A stretch of DNA of 64,000 bases. Source: Amycolatopsis sp. FDAARGOS 1241. GTDB taxonomy: Bacteria; Actinomycetota; Actinomycetes; Mycobacteriales; Pseudonocardiaceae. Location of the stretch: positions 3,596,001 to 3,660,000 of the forward strand of contig NZ_CP069526.1 in NCBI RefSeq assembly GCF_016889705.1, in the 5' to 3' direction. The translations under genes were made by a program, and so were the position numbers. Under the pieces are notes generated by a model. It was not told where the DNA came from, searched no databases, and saw only the letters and a list, made by a program, of their open reading frames with translations. Every line of letters starts with the position of its first letter. Positions within the stretch are counted from its first letter, which is position 1. This document shows positions 22,717 through 30,906 of the stretch, in pieces.

Positions 22717-23736
22717 TCAGTGCCGCCGGCCGGCGCCGCCGGGCAGCGGCGCCGTGTCGAGCGGCGTCAGCACGTCCGCCAGGTCGCGGCGCCCCGTGGC
22801 GGGCAAGGGGTCCGCGTTCGCCGGCGCCCAGCCGACGCGCAGGACCATCTGCGGGAAGCTGCCGGCGCAGACCTCCTTCTCCACGGTGCGGCGGACGTCC
22901 GGCAGCTCGAGCGGTTCGGTCAGGGGACAGGACGCCAGCCCGAAGGCGGTGGCCGTGAGCAGTGCCGCGCTCGTGGCTTCCCCGGCGCGCAGCCGGGACA
23001 TCAGGTCGTCGGACGCGGTGCTCAGCACCAGGAGCACGGTCTCGTCGTCCTCGCCGGCGGCGCCGGGAGCTTCGGTCAGCCCGGGGTCGGCGAACGGCCG
23101 GGCCGGGAGCGTCCCCGGGGTGTCGTCCGGCGCCGGGGTGTTGCGCGAGGGCACTCCGTCGGGCGCAGCACGCCGACCACTCCACGCCGCCAGCTCGAGG
23201 CGGTACGCGGGGTCGGCGTTGTGCCGCCGGCAGGCTTCTTCGATCGCTGTGGCCAAGTAGTAGCGCTCGGTGCCTTCGGCCATCCGCAGCACGACGCCCT
23301 CGTCGGCGACGGCCTCGGCGATCGGTTCGAGGTAGCCGCGCGGGACGTCCCACGAACTGTGGCGGCGCCGGTCGGTGCGGCGCCGCGGGATGGCGGCGGC
23401 GAGCGCGATCTCGCCGGCCGTGGGCTCGCGCCGGTGGAACTCGATCGCGGCGAGGTGGTCGGGCTCGCCCGGGTGGGGCAGGTGGTGCACGTCGGCCTCC
23501 CAGCCCAGTGCGGCGAAGCCGATGCGCGCATGGTGCAGCGCCGCGCCGCAGCTGATCAGGAGGTCGCGCCGGTCGGGGTCGGTCTGCGTGAGCTGCCGCG
23601 ACGGGTCGGCGTAGAGGTGGAGCGTGCGGTAGCCGACGGCCCAGCGCCAGGGCTGGGAGTTGTGCACCGAAGGCGCGCGGATGGCCATGGCCACCGCGGT
23701 GTTGACGGTGAAGGTGTCGGGGAGTCCCTGGTCCAT
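22717..23736 (-). CDS. Acg-family nitroreductase-like protein, third copy
   Basis: The 339-residue protein carries the family signature RAPSVHNSQPWRWAV near residue 19 and a C-terminal nitroreductase-like lobe ending in VLRVGWAP. It belongs to the same family as the two copies at the left end of the window and shares their basic mid-protein motif (IPRRRTDRRRHSSW). The ATG at 23736 opens the gene. A half DevR-type box (GGTGGGACTTT) lies about 90 bp upstream. It probably contributes to the same hypoxia or redox-stress response and is followed by a SHOCT protein. Catalytic activity is not assured. Confidence 0.85.
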   Translation of the reverse strand: MDQGLPDTFTVNTAVAMAIRAPSVHNSQPWRWAVGYRTLHLYADPSRQLTQTDPDRRDLLISCGAALHHARIGFAALGWEADVHHLPHPGEPDHLAAIEFHRREPTAGEIALAAAIPRRRTDRRRHSSWDVPRGYLEPIAEAVADEGVVLRMAEGTERYYLATAIEEACRRHNADPAYRLELAAWSGRRAAPDGVPSRNTPAPDDTPGTLPARPFADPGLTEAPGAAGEDDETVLLVLSTASDDLMSRLRAGEATSAALLTATAFGLASCPLTEPLELPDVRRTVEKEVCAGSFPQMVLRVGWAPANADPLPATGRRDLADVLTPLDTAPLPGGAGRRH

Positions 23737-23824
23737 GGCACGCCCGCCTCGTCGTGTCGGGAGGTCATCGGCTCGAAACTGCCACTCGCGGACCGCTCCG
23801 TTGGAGAGTCGGAGTTCCCCGGGC

Positions 23825-23839
23825 GGTGGGACTTTCGCC
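23825..23839. promoter_or_regulatory. possible DevR/DosR half-box upstream of the third nitroreductase
   Basis: GGTGGGACTTTCGCC contains one good half (GGGACTTT) of the DevR box with a poor second half. It lies about 90 bp upstream of the nitroreductase start at 23736. The assignment rests mainly on the same gene family having a better box at 470. Confidence 0.3.
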
Positions 23840-23910
23840 GCTCGATGGCGGCGGTGGGCCCGGTGGGCTCCACGCGGGTCACCGTGGCCTCGACGAGGTG
23901 GAGGCCGCGC

Positions 23911-24309
23911 CTAGAGAGTCGGGGTTTCGACCACCACGGTCGTGGATTTGATGATCGCCACCGCCAGGGAGCCGGGCACCAGGCCCATTTCGCGCACAGC
24001 CTCCGTGCTCATCAGCGACACCACGCGTTCCCGGCCGCACTGGATTTCGACCTGGGCCATGACCGTGTCGGCGGTGATGTGGGTGACGAGGCCGACCAGG
24101 CGGTTGCGCGCGGAGCGCAGCACGGGCGACGGGTCGCGCACCGGTTCGGCCTGGTGGCGGGCCAGTTCGGCGAGTTCGGCGCCCTCGATGACCGAGCGGC
24201 CGGCGTGGTCCTTGGTCGCGGTGACGGCGCCGGCGTCGACCTGGCGGCGGAGGGTGTCGTCGCTGATCCCGAGGAGCTTGGCGGCCTCGGAGATCCGGTA
24301 CTGCGGCAT
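23911..24309 (-). CDS. HTH-molbindin (MerR-like HTH plus TOBE domain) protein
   Basis: The 132-residue protein starts with a MerR/excisionase-like helix-turn-helix (YRISEAAKLLGISDDTLRRQV, residues 4-24). It ends with a TOBE/MopI domain (about 66-128: SARNRLVGLVTHITADTV and the later LVPGSLAVAIIKST). MopI-type domains bind molybdate or tungstate oxyanions, so this is probably a molybdate-responsive regulator or store. The ATG at 24309 is 28 bp from the riboswitch region on the other strand. A molybdenum hydroxylase lies 1.3 kb away, which is suggestive but not proof of a regulatory link. Confidence 0.85.
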   Translation of the reverse strand: MPQYRISEAAKLLGISDDTLRRQVDAGAVTATKDHAGRSVIEGAELAELARHQAEPVRDPSPVLRSARNRLVGLVTHITADTVMAQVEIQCGRERVVSLMSTEAVREMGLVPGSLAVAIIKSTTVVVETPTL

Positions 24310-24337
24310 CGGCCGAGTATAAGCGGCTAAACTCGGG

Positions 24338-24445
24338 CCGGCCGCGACTGGCGAGGGTGGACGACCACCGGGGAGCGGCCGTGACCGGACGCGAGCGTCG
24401 ACCGCCTGGGCGCCTCCGTCAGCGAAACCGCTGAGGAGGGCACGA
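24338..24445 (+). promoter_or_regulatory. ZTP (pfl-type) riboswitch with ribosome-binding-site hairpin
   Basis: The leader carries the pfl-motif landmarks in order: GCGACTGGCG (24343-24352), a short hairpin GTGG-acga-CCAC (24357-24368), CGGGGAGCG (24369-24377) and CCGCCTGGGCG (24402-24412). Downstream, CCTCCGTCAGCG pairs with CGCTGAGGAGG around AAAC, hiding the GAGGAGG site of the GTG at 24447. The 5' arm of that hairpin abuts or overlaps the 3' conserved end of the aptamer, so ligand binding would free the site. ZTP switches respond to the AICAR derivative ZTP when 10-formyl-tetrahydrofolate is short. A TAAACT-like -10 lies at about 24327. Confidence 0.82.
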
Positions 24446-24446
24446 A

Positions 24447-25577
24447 GTGGAGTTGCGCTACGGCACCAACCCGCACCAGGCGGCCCGGGCCGCGCCCGTG
24501 AGGCCCGGCCGGTGGCCGCTGCGGGTTGTGCACGGGGAACCGTCGTACGTCAACGTGCTGGACGCGCTCAGCGCGTGGCAGCTCGTGCAGCAGGCGGCTC
24601 GGGCGCTGGACAAGCCCGCCGCCGCGTCGTTCAAGCACGTGTCCCCGGCGGGTGCGGCCGTGGCGGGGCCGGTGGACGACGTGGTCACGAGCCGCTCCGG
24701 CGTCGGGCCCGTTGCCGGCGCGTACCTGCGCGCGCGGGACGCCGACCCGAAATCGTCCTATGGGGACTTCGCGGCCGTTTCGCACCCGGTCGACGAAGAG
24801 CTCGCCGAGGTGCTGAGCGGCGTCGTGTCCGACGGGATCATCGCGCCGGGCTACGAACCCGGGACGCTCGAGCGGCTCAGCCGCAAGAAGAACGGGCGAT
24901 TCCTCATCCTCGAGGCCGATACGGCGTTCGTCCCACCGGAGCGGGAAGAACGCGAGGTGTTCGGTCTGCGCCTCACCCAGGACCGGGACTGGACGCCGAT
25001 CTCCGCGGCACTGCTGAAGAACACCGGGCTGCCGGGCGCCGCCGTCGAAGACCTCGTGCTGGGGCTGGTGGCCGTGCGCTTCACCCAGTCCAATTCGGTC
25101 TGCTACGTCCGCGGCGGCACGACGCTGGGGATCGGTGCCGGACAACAGTCCCGGGTGGACTGCACGCGGCTCGCCGGAGCCAAGACCGCCACGTGGTGGC
25201 TCCGCCGCCACCCGGTCGTCCGTGCGCTCACCTTCCGGCCGGAGGTCCGCCGCCAAGACCGCATCACCTGGCGGATCCGCTTCGCCGAGGGTGACCTGAT
25301 GCCGGGCGAAAACCGCCGCCTCGCCGAGTCGCTGGCCGAGCCGGCCGGCGAGCTCACCGCCGAGGACCGCGCGAGCTGGCTCGCCGCGCTCGACGGCGTC
25401 GCCTTCGTTTCGGACGGCGCCCTCCCGTTCCGGGACAACGTCGACCACGCACGCCGGCACGGGGTCCGCTACGTCGCCGAACCGGGAGGATCCGTCCGCT
25501 CACCCGAGGTCGAGGCCGCCTGCCGCGAGCACGGGATCACGCTCGTCCACACGGGACTGAGGTTGTTCCACCACTGA
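24447..25577 (+). CDS. stand-alone AICAR formyltransferase (PurH C-domain type)
   Basis: The 376-residue enzyme corresponds to the formyltransferase half of PurH, without the IMP cyclohydrolase (MGS-like) domain. It has the start ELRYGTNPHQ, the catalytic Lys-His in FKHVSPAGAA near residue 63, and the later SNSVCYVRGGTTLGIGAGQQSR that lines the active site. It should transfer a formyl group from 10-formyl-tetrahydrofolate to AICAR in purine synthesis. The start is GTG at 24447, whose ribosome-binding site is part of a riboswitch-controlled hairpin. As a probable second copy beside a full purH elsewhere, it may serve under folate stress (inference). Confidence 0.88.
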   Translation: MELRYGTNPHQAARAAPVRPGRWPLRVVHGEPSYVNVLDALSAWQLVQQAARALDKPAAASFKHVSPAGAAVAGPVDDVVTSRSGVGPVAGAYLRARDADPKSSYGDFAAVSHPVDEELAEVLSGVVSDGIIAPGYEPGTLERLSRKKNGRFLILEADTAFVPPEREEREVFGLRLTQDRDWTPISAALLKNTGLPGAAVEDLVLGLVAVRFTQSNSVCYVRGGTTLGIGAGQQSRVDCTRLAGAKTATWWLRRHPVVRALTFRPEVRRQDRITWRIRFAEGDLMPGENRRLAESLAEPAGELTAEDRASWLAALDGVAFVSDGALPFRDNVDHARRHGVRYVAEPGGSVRSPEVEAACREHGITLVHTGLRLFHH

Positions 25578-25584
25578 ACCCGAG

Positions 25585-25619
25585 GTGTGGGGAGGACCGT
25601 GCCGATCCTCCCCACACCG
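25585..25619. terminator. bidirectional terminator hairpin
   Basis: GGTGTGGGGAGGA (25585-25597) and TCCTCCCCACACC (25607-25619) form a perfect 13-bp stem with a 9-base loop. It sits between two convergent genes ending at 25577 and 25621. No T-run follows, as is usual in actinomycetes. Confidence 0.8.
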
Positions 25620-25620
25620 G

Positions 25621-26097
25621 TCACATGTTCTTCGCGCCCGCGACGATCGCCTCGCGGATCCGGGCGTACGTGCCGCATCGGCAGATGTTGCGGATTTCGT
25701 CGAGGTCCTCGTCGGACACGTCGCGCCCGGCCGCGCGGGCCTGGCGCACCTTGGCCACCGCGGCCATGATCTGGCCGGGCTGGCAGTAGCCGCACTGGGC
25801 GACGTCCATCTGCAGCCACGCTTCCTGCATGGGGTGCAGGTCCTGGCCGACGGTGGCGGGCAGTCCTTCGATCGTGGTGATCTCGTCGGTCGCCTCGATC
25901 TTCGAGACGGGCACCGAGCACGGGTTGAAGGCCTTGCCGTTGATGTGGCTGGTGCAGGCCTTGCAGACGTCGAGCCCGCAGCCGTACTTCGGGCCCTTCA
26001 CGCCGAGGCGGTCACGCAGCACCCACAGGAGCCGTTCCGTGTCTTCGGCCTCCACGGTGACCTGCTCGCCGTTGAGCTTGAAGGTGTGTTGGGGCAC
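25621..26097 (-). CDS. molybdenum hydroxylase small subunit, (2Fe-2S)-binding (IorA-like)
   Basis: The 158-residue protein has two [2Fe-2S] domains. The N-terminal plant-type cluster uses Cys40, Cys45, Cys48 and Cys60 (YGCGLDVCKAC...C). The C-terminal helical cluster uses Cys102, Cys105, Cys139 and Cys141 (QCGYCQPGQ and CRCG). It carries electrons from the molybdenum centre of the partner subunit, whose gene lies 9 bp upstream in the same direction. This two-subunit form without an FAD subunit is that of isoquinoline 1-oxidoreductase and related aldehyde or N-heterocycle dehydrogenases. Electrons probably pass to the respiratory chain. Confidence 0.9.
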   Translation of the reverse strand: MPQHTFKLNGEQVTVEAEDTERLLWVLRDRLGVKGPKYGCGLDVCKACTSHINGKAFNPCSVPVSKIEATDEITTIEGLPATVGQDLHPMQEAWLQMDVAQCGYCQPGQIMAAVAKVRQARAAGRDVSDEDLDEIRNICRCGTYARIREAIVAGAKNM

Positions 26098-26106
26098 AGG
26101 GGACTC

Positions 26107-28437
26107 CTAGAAGGCGTGGTCGAGACCGTCGACGGGGGAGGGCGGGGTGGAGGGTTCGAGCGGCAGCGGCTCGAAGCTGAGCGTGCCGTGGTTGATCGGG
26201 AACGTGGTCGGCACCTTGCCCACCGCACGCGCGTACGCGCACGCGACGGCGGCGAACGACGGTGCGACCGCGAGCTCGCCGGCGCCGGAGGGAGTGTCCG
26301 AAGTGTTCGGCATGATGACGATCTTCGTCTCGAGCGGCGTGTTCCACTCGCGGGTGTAGAAGTAGTTGTCCCAGCTGCCTTCCAGCGGGATGCCGTCCTT
26401 GATGTGCAGGCTCGACGTCAGGCACATCGCGATGCCGTCGCTGAGGCCGCCGATCATCTGCGCTTCCAGCCCGCGCGGGTTGATCGCGAAGCCGGGGTCG
26501 ACGACCACGAGCGCCTTGGTCACGCGCGGACCGGTGACCCCTTCGGTGACCTTGCGGTTCACCGTTTCGGGCCGGCAGTCGATCTCGATCAGCACCGCGA
26601 CAGCGCCCTTGTACTCCGAGTGCAGCGCGATGCCCTGGGCCGTGCCGGACGGCATCTTGCGGCCCCACTCGCCGACCTGAGCGGCCTTGTCGAGGACCGC
26701 GCGCAGCCGGGGATCGCGCAGGAAGTCGCGCCGGAACTGCACGGGGTCCTTGCCCATCTTGGCCGCCAGCTGGTCGACCACGAGCTCCTCGGCCGTGACC
26801 ACGTTCGGCGAGTAGATGTTGCGCATGCTGCCGGTGTTGAACTTCAGCGGGATCTCGTTGAGCAGCTGGGTGGTCACGCCGAAGTTGTACGGCGAAGACT
26901 GCGACAGCTCGAAGATCGACTCGGCGAAGCTGAGGTTGCCCCCGATGGGCAGCTTCGACGCCGTCGACGTGATCATCTCGCCGAGGCCGTGGCTGAACTC
27001 CGTCTGGACGCTGGTGTGGCGCTGCTCGAAGCTCACCACGTTGCCGAGCGCGTAGGTGGCGCGGACGCGCGACACGCACATCGGGTGCACGCGGCCCTGG
27101 CGGAAGTCGTCGGTGCGCGACCACATGAGCTTGACCGCTTTGCCCATCTTCTTCGACGCCTCGGCGGCTTCGAGCGCCGCGTCGTGGAACAGGTGCCGGC
27201 CGAACGAGCCGCCGCCCTGCGTCACGTGCACGGTGACCGCGCTCTGCGGCAGCCCCACGGCCTGCGCGATCTGCTCCTGCGCCACGATCGGCACCTTGAG
27301 GCACGACCAGATCTCGGCGCGGTCCGCGCGCACGTCGGCGATCGCCGAACCCGTCTCGAGCGGGCTGTTACTGGCGAAGGCGAACGTGAACTCCGCGTCG
27401 ATCGACTGGGTCAGCACGCCGGGTACGGCCAGCGGCAGCTGCGCTGCCTTGAGCTTCTTCAGCACGGTCGCGTCGGACTCGCCGTCGACGGTGCCCGGGC
27501 CCCAGGTCACCTTGAGCGCGCGGATCGCGTCGATGCACTGGCCGAAGGTCTCGGCCCGCACGGCCACACCGTGCGAGATCGCCGCGATGTCGGTGACCCC
27601 CGGCATCGCCTTGACCTCGGACTCGTTGTCGATCGAGCGGGGGGTGCCGTTGATCGTGGGCGGGCGCGCGACCATCGTCGGCAGTGCGCCAGGGACGTCG
27701 AGGTCCAGGGTGTACTGCTTGCGCCCGGTCACCGCCTCGAGCGCGTCGATGCGGTTCTGCGCCGTGCCGAGGACCTTGAACGCCGAGCTCGGCTTGAGCT
27801 GCGCCGTGGCGGTGGCCGTCTTCGCGGCGGCCGCGGCCGTCGAAAGCGAGCCGTATGACGCCTGTTTGCCGCTGGAGTGGTGGACCACGCCGTCGGCGGT
27901 GCGCAGCTCGGACTCCGGCACGCCCCACTTCGCGGCGGCGGCCGCCACGAGCCGCGCGCGGGCGATCGCGGACGCGGTGCGGATCGGCGTGTACATGCTG
28001 CGCATCGAGTTGGACCCGCCGGTGAGCTGGTTCATCAGCAGCTCCGGGCGGGCGTCGGCGAGTGTGACGTCGATCTGCGAAAGCGGTAGGTCGAGCTCCT
28101 CGGCGACGATCATCGCCACTGCCGTCGTCATGCCCTGGCCCACCTCGCACCGCGGAACGGCGAAGGCCGCGCGCCCGTCGGTACCGATGTGGACGGTGAT
28201 GAGGCCGGACGTGGGAGCGGCGGCGAGGTTCTGCAGATCGCCGAGGTCGAAGATGTCCTCGGGCTGCGGCAGCGTGGGAATGGCCGCGTCGGCTTCCTGC
28301 GGTGCCAGGGAGGCTTGGGTGATCTGCGCGGCGACGGCGAGCGTCGGCGCCGCCAGCACGAACCCGAGGAAACGGCGGCGGCCGAAGTGCCGGGGCGCGT
28401 CCGGGGCCGGCCGGGCGTACTGGTCCTGCTGTGCCAT
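26107..28437 (-). CDS. molybdopterin-dependent hydroxylase large subunit with Tat signal (IorB-like)
   Basis: The 776-residue subunit begins with a twin-arginine signal (RRRFLGFVLAAPTLAVAA, about residues 18-35), so the folded enzyme should be exported. It has molybdopterin-binding stretches typical of the xanthine oxidase family: CEVGQGMTTAVAMIVAEEL near 95, GGGSFGRHLFHDAA mid-protein, and SGAGELAVAP near the end with the conserved active-site Glu of this family. The ATG at 28437 follows GAGAGGAA. It is co-transcribed with the iron-sulfur subunit and preceded by a PucR-type regulator gene. Substrates in this subfamily are aldehydes or N-heterocycles. The sequence does not choose between them. 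Confidence 0.88.
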   Translation of the reverse strand: MAQQDQYARPAPDAPRHFGRRRFLGFVLAAPTLAVAAQITQASLAPQEADAAIPTLPQPEDIFDLGDLQNLAAAPTSGLITVHIGTDGRAAFAVPRCEVGQGMTTAVAMIVAEELDLPLSQIDVTLADARPELLMNQLTGGSNSMRSMYTPIRTASAIARARLVAAAAAKWGVPESELRTADGVVHHSSGKQASYGSLSTAAAAAKTATATAQLKPSSAFKVLGTAQNRIDALEAVTGRKQYTLDLDVPGALPTMVARPPTINGTPRSIDNESEVKAMPGVTDIAAISHGVAVRAETFGQCIDAIRALKVTWGPGTVDGESDATVLKKLKAAQLPLAVPGVLTQSIDAEFTFAFASNSPLETGSAIADVRADRAEIWSCLKVPIVAQEQIAQAVGLPQSAVTVHVTQGGGSFGRHLFHDAALEAAEASKKMGKAVKLMWSRTDDFRQGRVHPMCVSRVRATYALGNVVSFEQRHTSVQTEFSHGLGEMITSTASKLPIGGNLSFAESIFELSQSSPYNFGVTTQLLNEIPLKFNTGSMRNIYSPNVVTAEELVVDQLAAKMGKDPVQFRRDFLRDPRLRAVLDKAAQVGEWGRKMPSGTAQGIALHSEYKGAVAVLIEIDCRPETVNRKVTEGVTGPRVTKALVVVDPGFAINPRGLEAQMIGGLSDGIAMCLTSSLHIKDGIPLEGSWDNYFYTREWNTPLETKIVIMPNTSDTPSGAGELAVAPSFAAVACAYARAVGKVPTTFPINHGTLSFEPLPLEPSTPPSPVDGLDHAF

Positions 28438-28591
28438 GTGCGGCGGGTTCCTCTCGAACGACGTTGTCGGAGAAGTGCGCGGGGAGTGTTCGGGGCGCGC
28501 CGCAGTGTTACACGCCTCATCCCGCGACGCCATGACCTGGCTGCCTACTTTTGGCGTAACGCGGCTGTGCGCGGTGCACAACCGCCGCCAC

Positions 28592-29821
28592 TCATGCGGT
28601 GCGCCGAGGTGGGAGGAAGGGCAGCGCGCGCACGACAAGAGCCAGCTCAAGGGGGATGTCGCCGCTGTCGAGGCGGCGCCCGGTGAGCACCTCGACCCGG
28701 TGCATCCGGTTGAGCACCGTGTTGCGGTGGCAGTGCAGCAGCTGGCCGGCGCGCGTGGCCGATCCGCCCGTTTCCACCCAGGTTGCGAGGGTTTGGAGCA
28801 GGACACGCCGTTCGTCGCCGGCCAGCTCCAGCAGCCCGCGCAGCCACTGCTGCATCAGCGAAGCGGTGAGCTCCGGCGAGCTCAGGAGCATCGCCTCGGG
28901 CAGCCGCTCGGCCAGGCACACGACGGCTTCGTGGCCGTGCGGCACCGTCCGCAGCGCGAGGACAGCCTGCCGGTGGGCGGTGTGCACCTCGGCGAGCCCG
29001 TCGACGACGAGCGAAACCCCGACCGGCCCGCGGACGGCGCCGAGGACCTTCGTCAGGTCCCCGGTGTCGGACACCGGCAGCGCCGCGAGCCCGACGAGCA
29101 CGTCGGCGCGCACCTGCCACGCCGAGCGGATGCCGGCGTCGTCGAGGCCGCGGCCGAGCTCTTCGGTGAGCTCGCTGGTCGCGAGCCGCCCCGGCGCGGT
29201 GACCGCGGCGTACGCCCCTTCCACCGGTAGCCGGAGGATCCGCGCTGCTTCGTACGCGAACGCGGCGTCGGACGCGCGACCCTGCAGCAGGCCCTCCCAC
29301 AGCGCCGCGCGGCGCTGCTCGTCGGCGCGGACCAGTGTCTGCTCGGCGGCGTGGTAGGACGCCGCGACCTGCGCCGAGAGCGCGTCGACCAGCTCCCAGA
29401 TCCGGGTCGCGAGGTCGAGCAGGTCATCGGGGTCGGCTTCGTGCTCGGCGCGGGCCTCGGCGATGAACGCCTGCCACAGCAGCCGGCCCCCGATGCGGAA
29501 CGACCGCAGCAGGTCGTCCAGTGGCAGCCGCTGCTGCGCCCGCCGTTGCCCGGTCGTGCGGGCGGCGTCGAAGAACTGCGCCGTGCGCACGGCGTCGTCG
29601 CCGCACTCGGCGACGAGCTGCAGCACCCGCTCGAGGTTGTCGTGGCACGACTTCCACAGATCGTCGTCGGGCACGACGTTGAGCTGCCGGTACCCCGGGT
29701 TCTGGTCGTTGATGGTTCCGACCAGCTCGTCCGTCAGGTCATCCACCCGGCCCAGCAGCGCGGTGGCCAGCACGTGCGCAGCCGCGGCCTGCGGCCCCTC
29801 CTGACGCTCTCCAGAGCCCAC
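28592..29821 (-). CDS. PucR/CdaR-type transcriptional regulator
   Basis: The 409-residue protein has an N-terminal helical sensor region (about 20-170), a GGDEF-like central fold of the CdaR type (about 185-310) and a C-terminal PucR helix-turn-helix (AGQLLHCHRNTVLNRMHRVEV, about 365-385). Relatives activate purine, quinate or aromatic catabolic genes, often with molybdenum hydroxylases as targets. It lies 154 bp upstream of the molybdenum hydroxylase operon in the same orientation and is therefore its likely regulator. The GTG at 29821 lacks a strong ribosome-binding site and the true start could be slightly downstream. Confidence 0.82.
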   Translation of the reverse strand: MGSGERQEGPQAAAAHVLATALLGRVDDLTDELVGTINDQNPGYRQLNVVPDDDLWKSCHDNLERVLQLVAECGDDAVRTAQFFDAARTTGQRRAQQRLPLDDLLRSFRIGGRLLWQAFIAEARAEHEADPDDLLDLATRIWELVDALSAQVAASYHAAEQTLVRADEQRRAALWEGLLQGRASDAAFAYEAARILRLPVEGAYAAVTAPGRLATSELTEELGRGLDDAGIRSAWQVRADVLVGLAALPVSDTGDLTKVLGAVRGPVGVSLVVDGLAEVHTAHRQAVLALRTVPHGHEAVVCLAERLPEAMLLSSPELTASLMQQWLRGLLELAGDERRVLLQTLATWVETGGSATRAGQLLHCHRNTVLNRMHRVEVLTGRRLDSGDIPLELALVVRALPFLPPRRTA

Positions 29822-29947
29822 GGCACACCACCACCCAGACCTCGACGGCCTCGCGGCCGGGCCTCGATGCTAGCCCGCTGGAGTGCCGGTCGCGGGCTGA
29901 ACGCCCGCGTTGCCGCTGAGTCCACTGTGGATGATGTCCACCGCGGG

Positions 29948-30757
29948 TCAGCCGGCCACGCCGTAGCGGTTTCGGGACCGCAGTTCCTGAGACAGGCTCG
30001 CGGCCAGACCGGACAATTCCGCGGCCGTTTCCAGCAGGCGGGGCGCGAGCTCCTCCATGCGTGCGTCCGGCAGCTGCAGGCTCGGCCCGGCGATGCTGAC
30101 GACCCCCAGCGGTGCTCCGTTGTCGGGATCGACCAGGGGAGTGGCCATCGCCGAAATGCCCTCCTCGACGCTGTCGTGGACGCGAGCCCAGCCCTTCGCG
30201 CGGGCTTCCTGGATCCTGGCCTGGACCTCGGCGAGGCTGGTGGGCGCGTTGTGGCCGGCGGGGTAACGCTCGTCGTAGTCCTGGCGCGCGACCAGGCGCA
30301 GGGCGTCGTTGTCGCTGAGGCCCGACAGCCACGCGACGCCGCTGGCAGTGGAGGCGAACGGGACCTCCGAGCCGTGGTCGGGGTCGTAGCGCAGGCCGGC
30401 CCGGGCGCCCTGGGACTTGGCGACCCACAGCAGCTGCTCGCCGTCGACGAGGCCGAGGCGCACGAGCTGCCCGGACTCCGTGGCGAGCCGGGCGAGCACG
30501 GGCACGGCCAGCTCGAAGATCGTGCTGCTGGCGAGGTGTTTGAGGCCCAGGCTGACGATCTTCAGCGTGAGCGCGTAGTTGCCGGTGGGCTCGTGCTGCC
30601 GGGCGAACCCCTCCTCGACCAGGGTGACCAGGATCCGGTGGGCCGCGCTCTTGGGCAGGTCCACGGCCTCCGCGATCCGGGCGAGTGGCAGGCCCTCCGG
30701 GTGGCCGACCAGGCACTGCAGCACGCCCAGCCCGCGCGCCAACGCCCCTGCTGCCAT
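29948..30757 (-). CDS. IclR-family regulator, copy 1 of a duplicated pair
   Basis: The 269-residue protein has an N-terminal winged helix (about 1-65, with DLPKSAAHRILVTLVEEGFA as HTH core) and an IclR effector domain (about 75-255). The ATG at 30757 follows GGAGAGCGGGGAACC. Its closest relative in the window is the IclR at 34129-34944, nearly the same residue for residue over long stretches such as VARQDYDER and NAPTSLAEVQ. Both have the same 60-bp operator upstream. The two probably bind each other's sites and jointly control the ABC transporter and the catabolic operon. The ligand is likely that pathway's substrate or an intermediate (inference). Confidence 0.9.
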   Translation of the reverse strand: MAAGALARGLGVLQCLVGHPEGLPLARIAEAVDLPKSAAHRILVTLVEEGFARQHEPTGNYALTLKIVSLGLKHLASSTIFELAVPVLARLATESGQLVRLGLVDGEQLLWVAKSQGARAGLRYDPDHGSEVPFASTASGVAWLSGLSDNDALRLVARQDYDERYPAGHNAPTSLAEVQARIQEARAKGWARVHDSVEEGISAMATPLVDPDNGAPLGVVSIAGPSLQLPDARMEELAPRLLETAAELSGLAASLSQELRSRNRYGVAG

Positions 30758-30826
30758 GGTTCCCCGCTCTCCGCCGCACCGGGGTCCGGCCACCGCGGCC
30801 GGGCGCACTCGGGTTGGTCATCGGTC

Positions 30827-30888
30827 GATTGACATAGTATCAGAACGGTGTTCCACTCTTGAAGACCGTTCCATCTTGTGGTGCACTG
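30827..30888. repeat. duplicated IclR operator/promoter element, copy 1
   Basis: This segment is almost identical to 35026-35088. It holds the inverted repeat GAACGGT (30843-30849) / ACCGTTC (30865-30871) with a 15-bp spacer, and TTGACA at one end. On the minus strand TTCAAG, 18 bp, TACTAT could serve as -35 and -10 for the iclR gene. It is the likely operator for iclR copy 1 and the transporter operon. Confidence 0.75.
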
Positions 30889-30906
30889 TCGGCCTCGCGG
30901 AGACAC

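Noticed and set aside
24327..25460. Long minus-strand open frame opposite the AICAR formyltransferase gene
   Set aside because: It is a GC-rich antisense shadow: the plus-strand product matches a known family from start to end, while the antisense product is Arg/Gly/His rich without motifs.
25585..27858. 757-codon plus-strand open frame across the molybdenum hydroxylase genes
   Set aside because: The minus strand encodes two subunits with all expected cysteines and molybdopterin motifs. The plus frame is His/Arg/Asp biased and starts inside a terminator hairpin.
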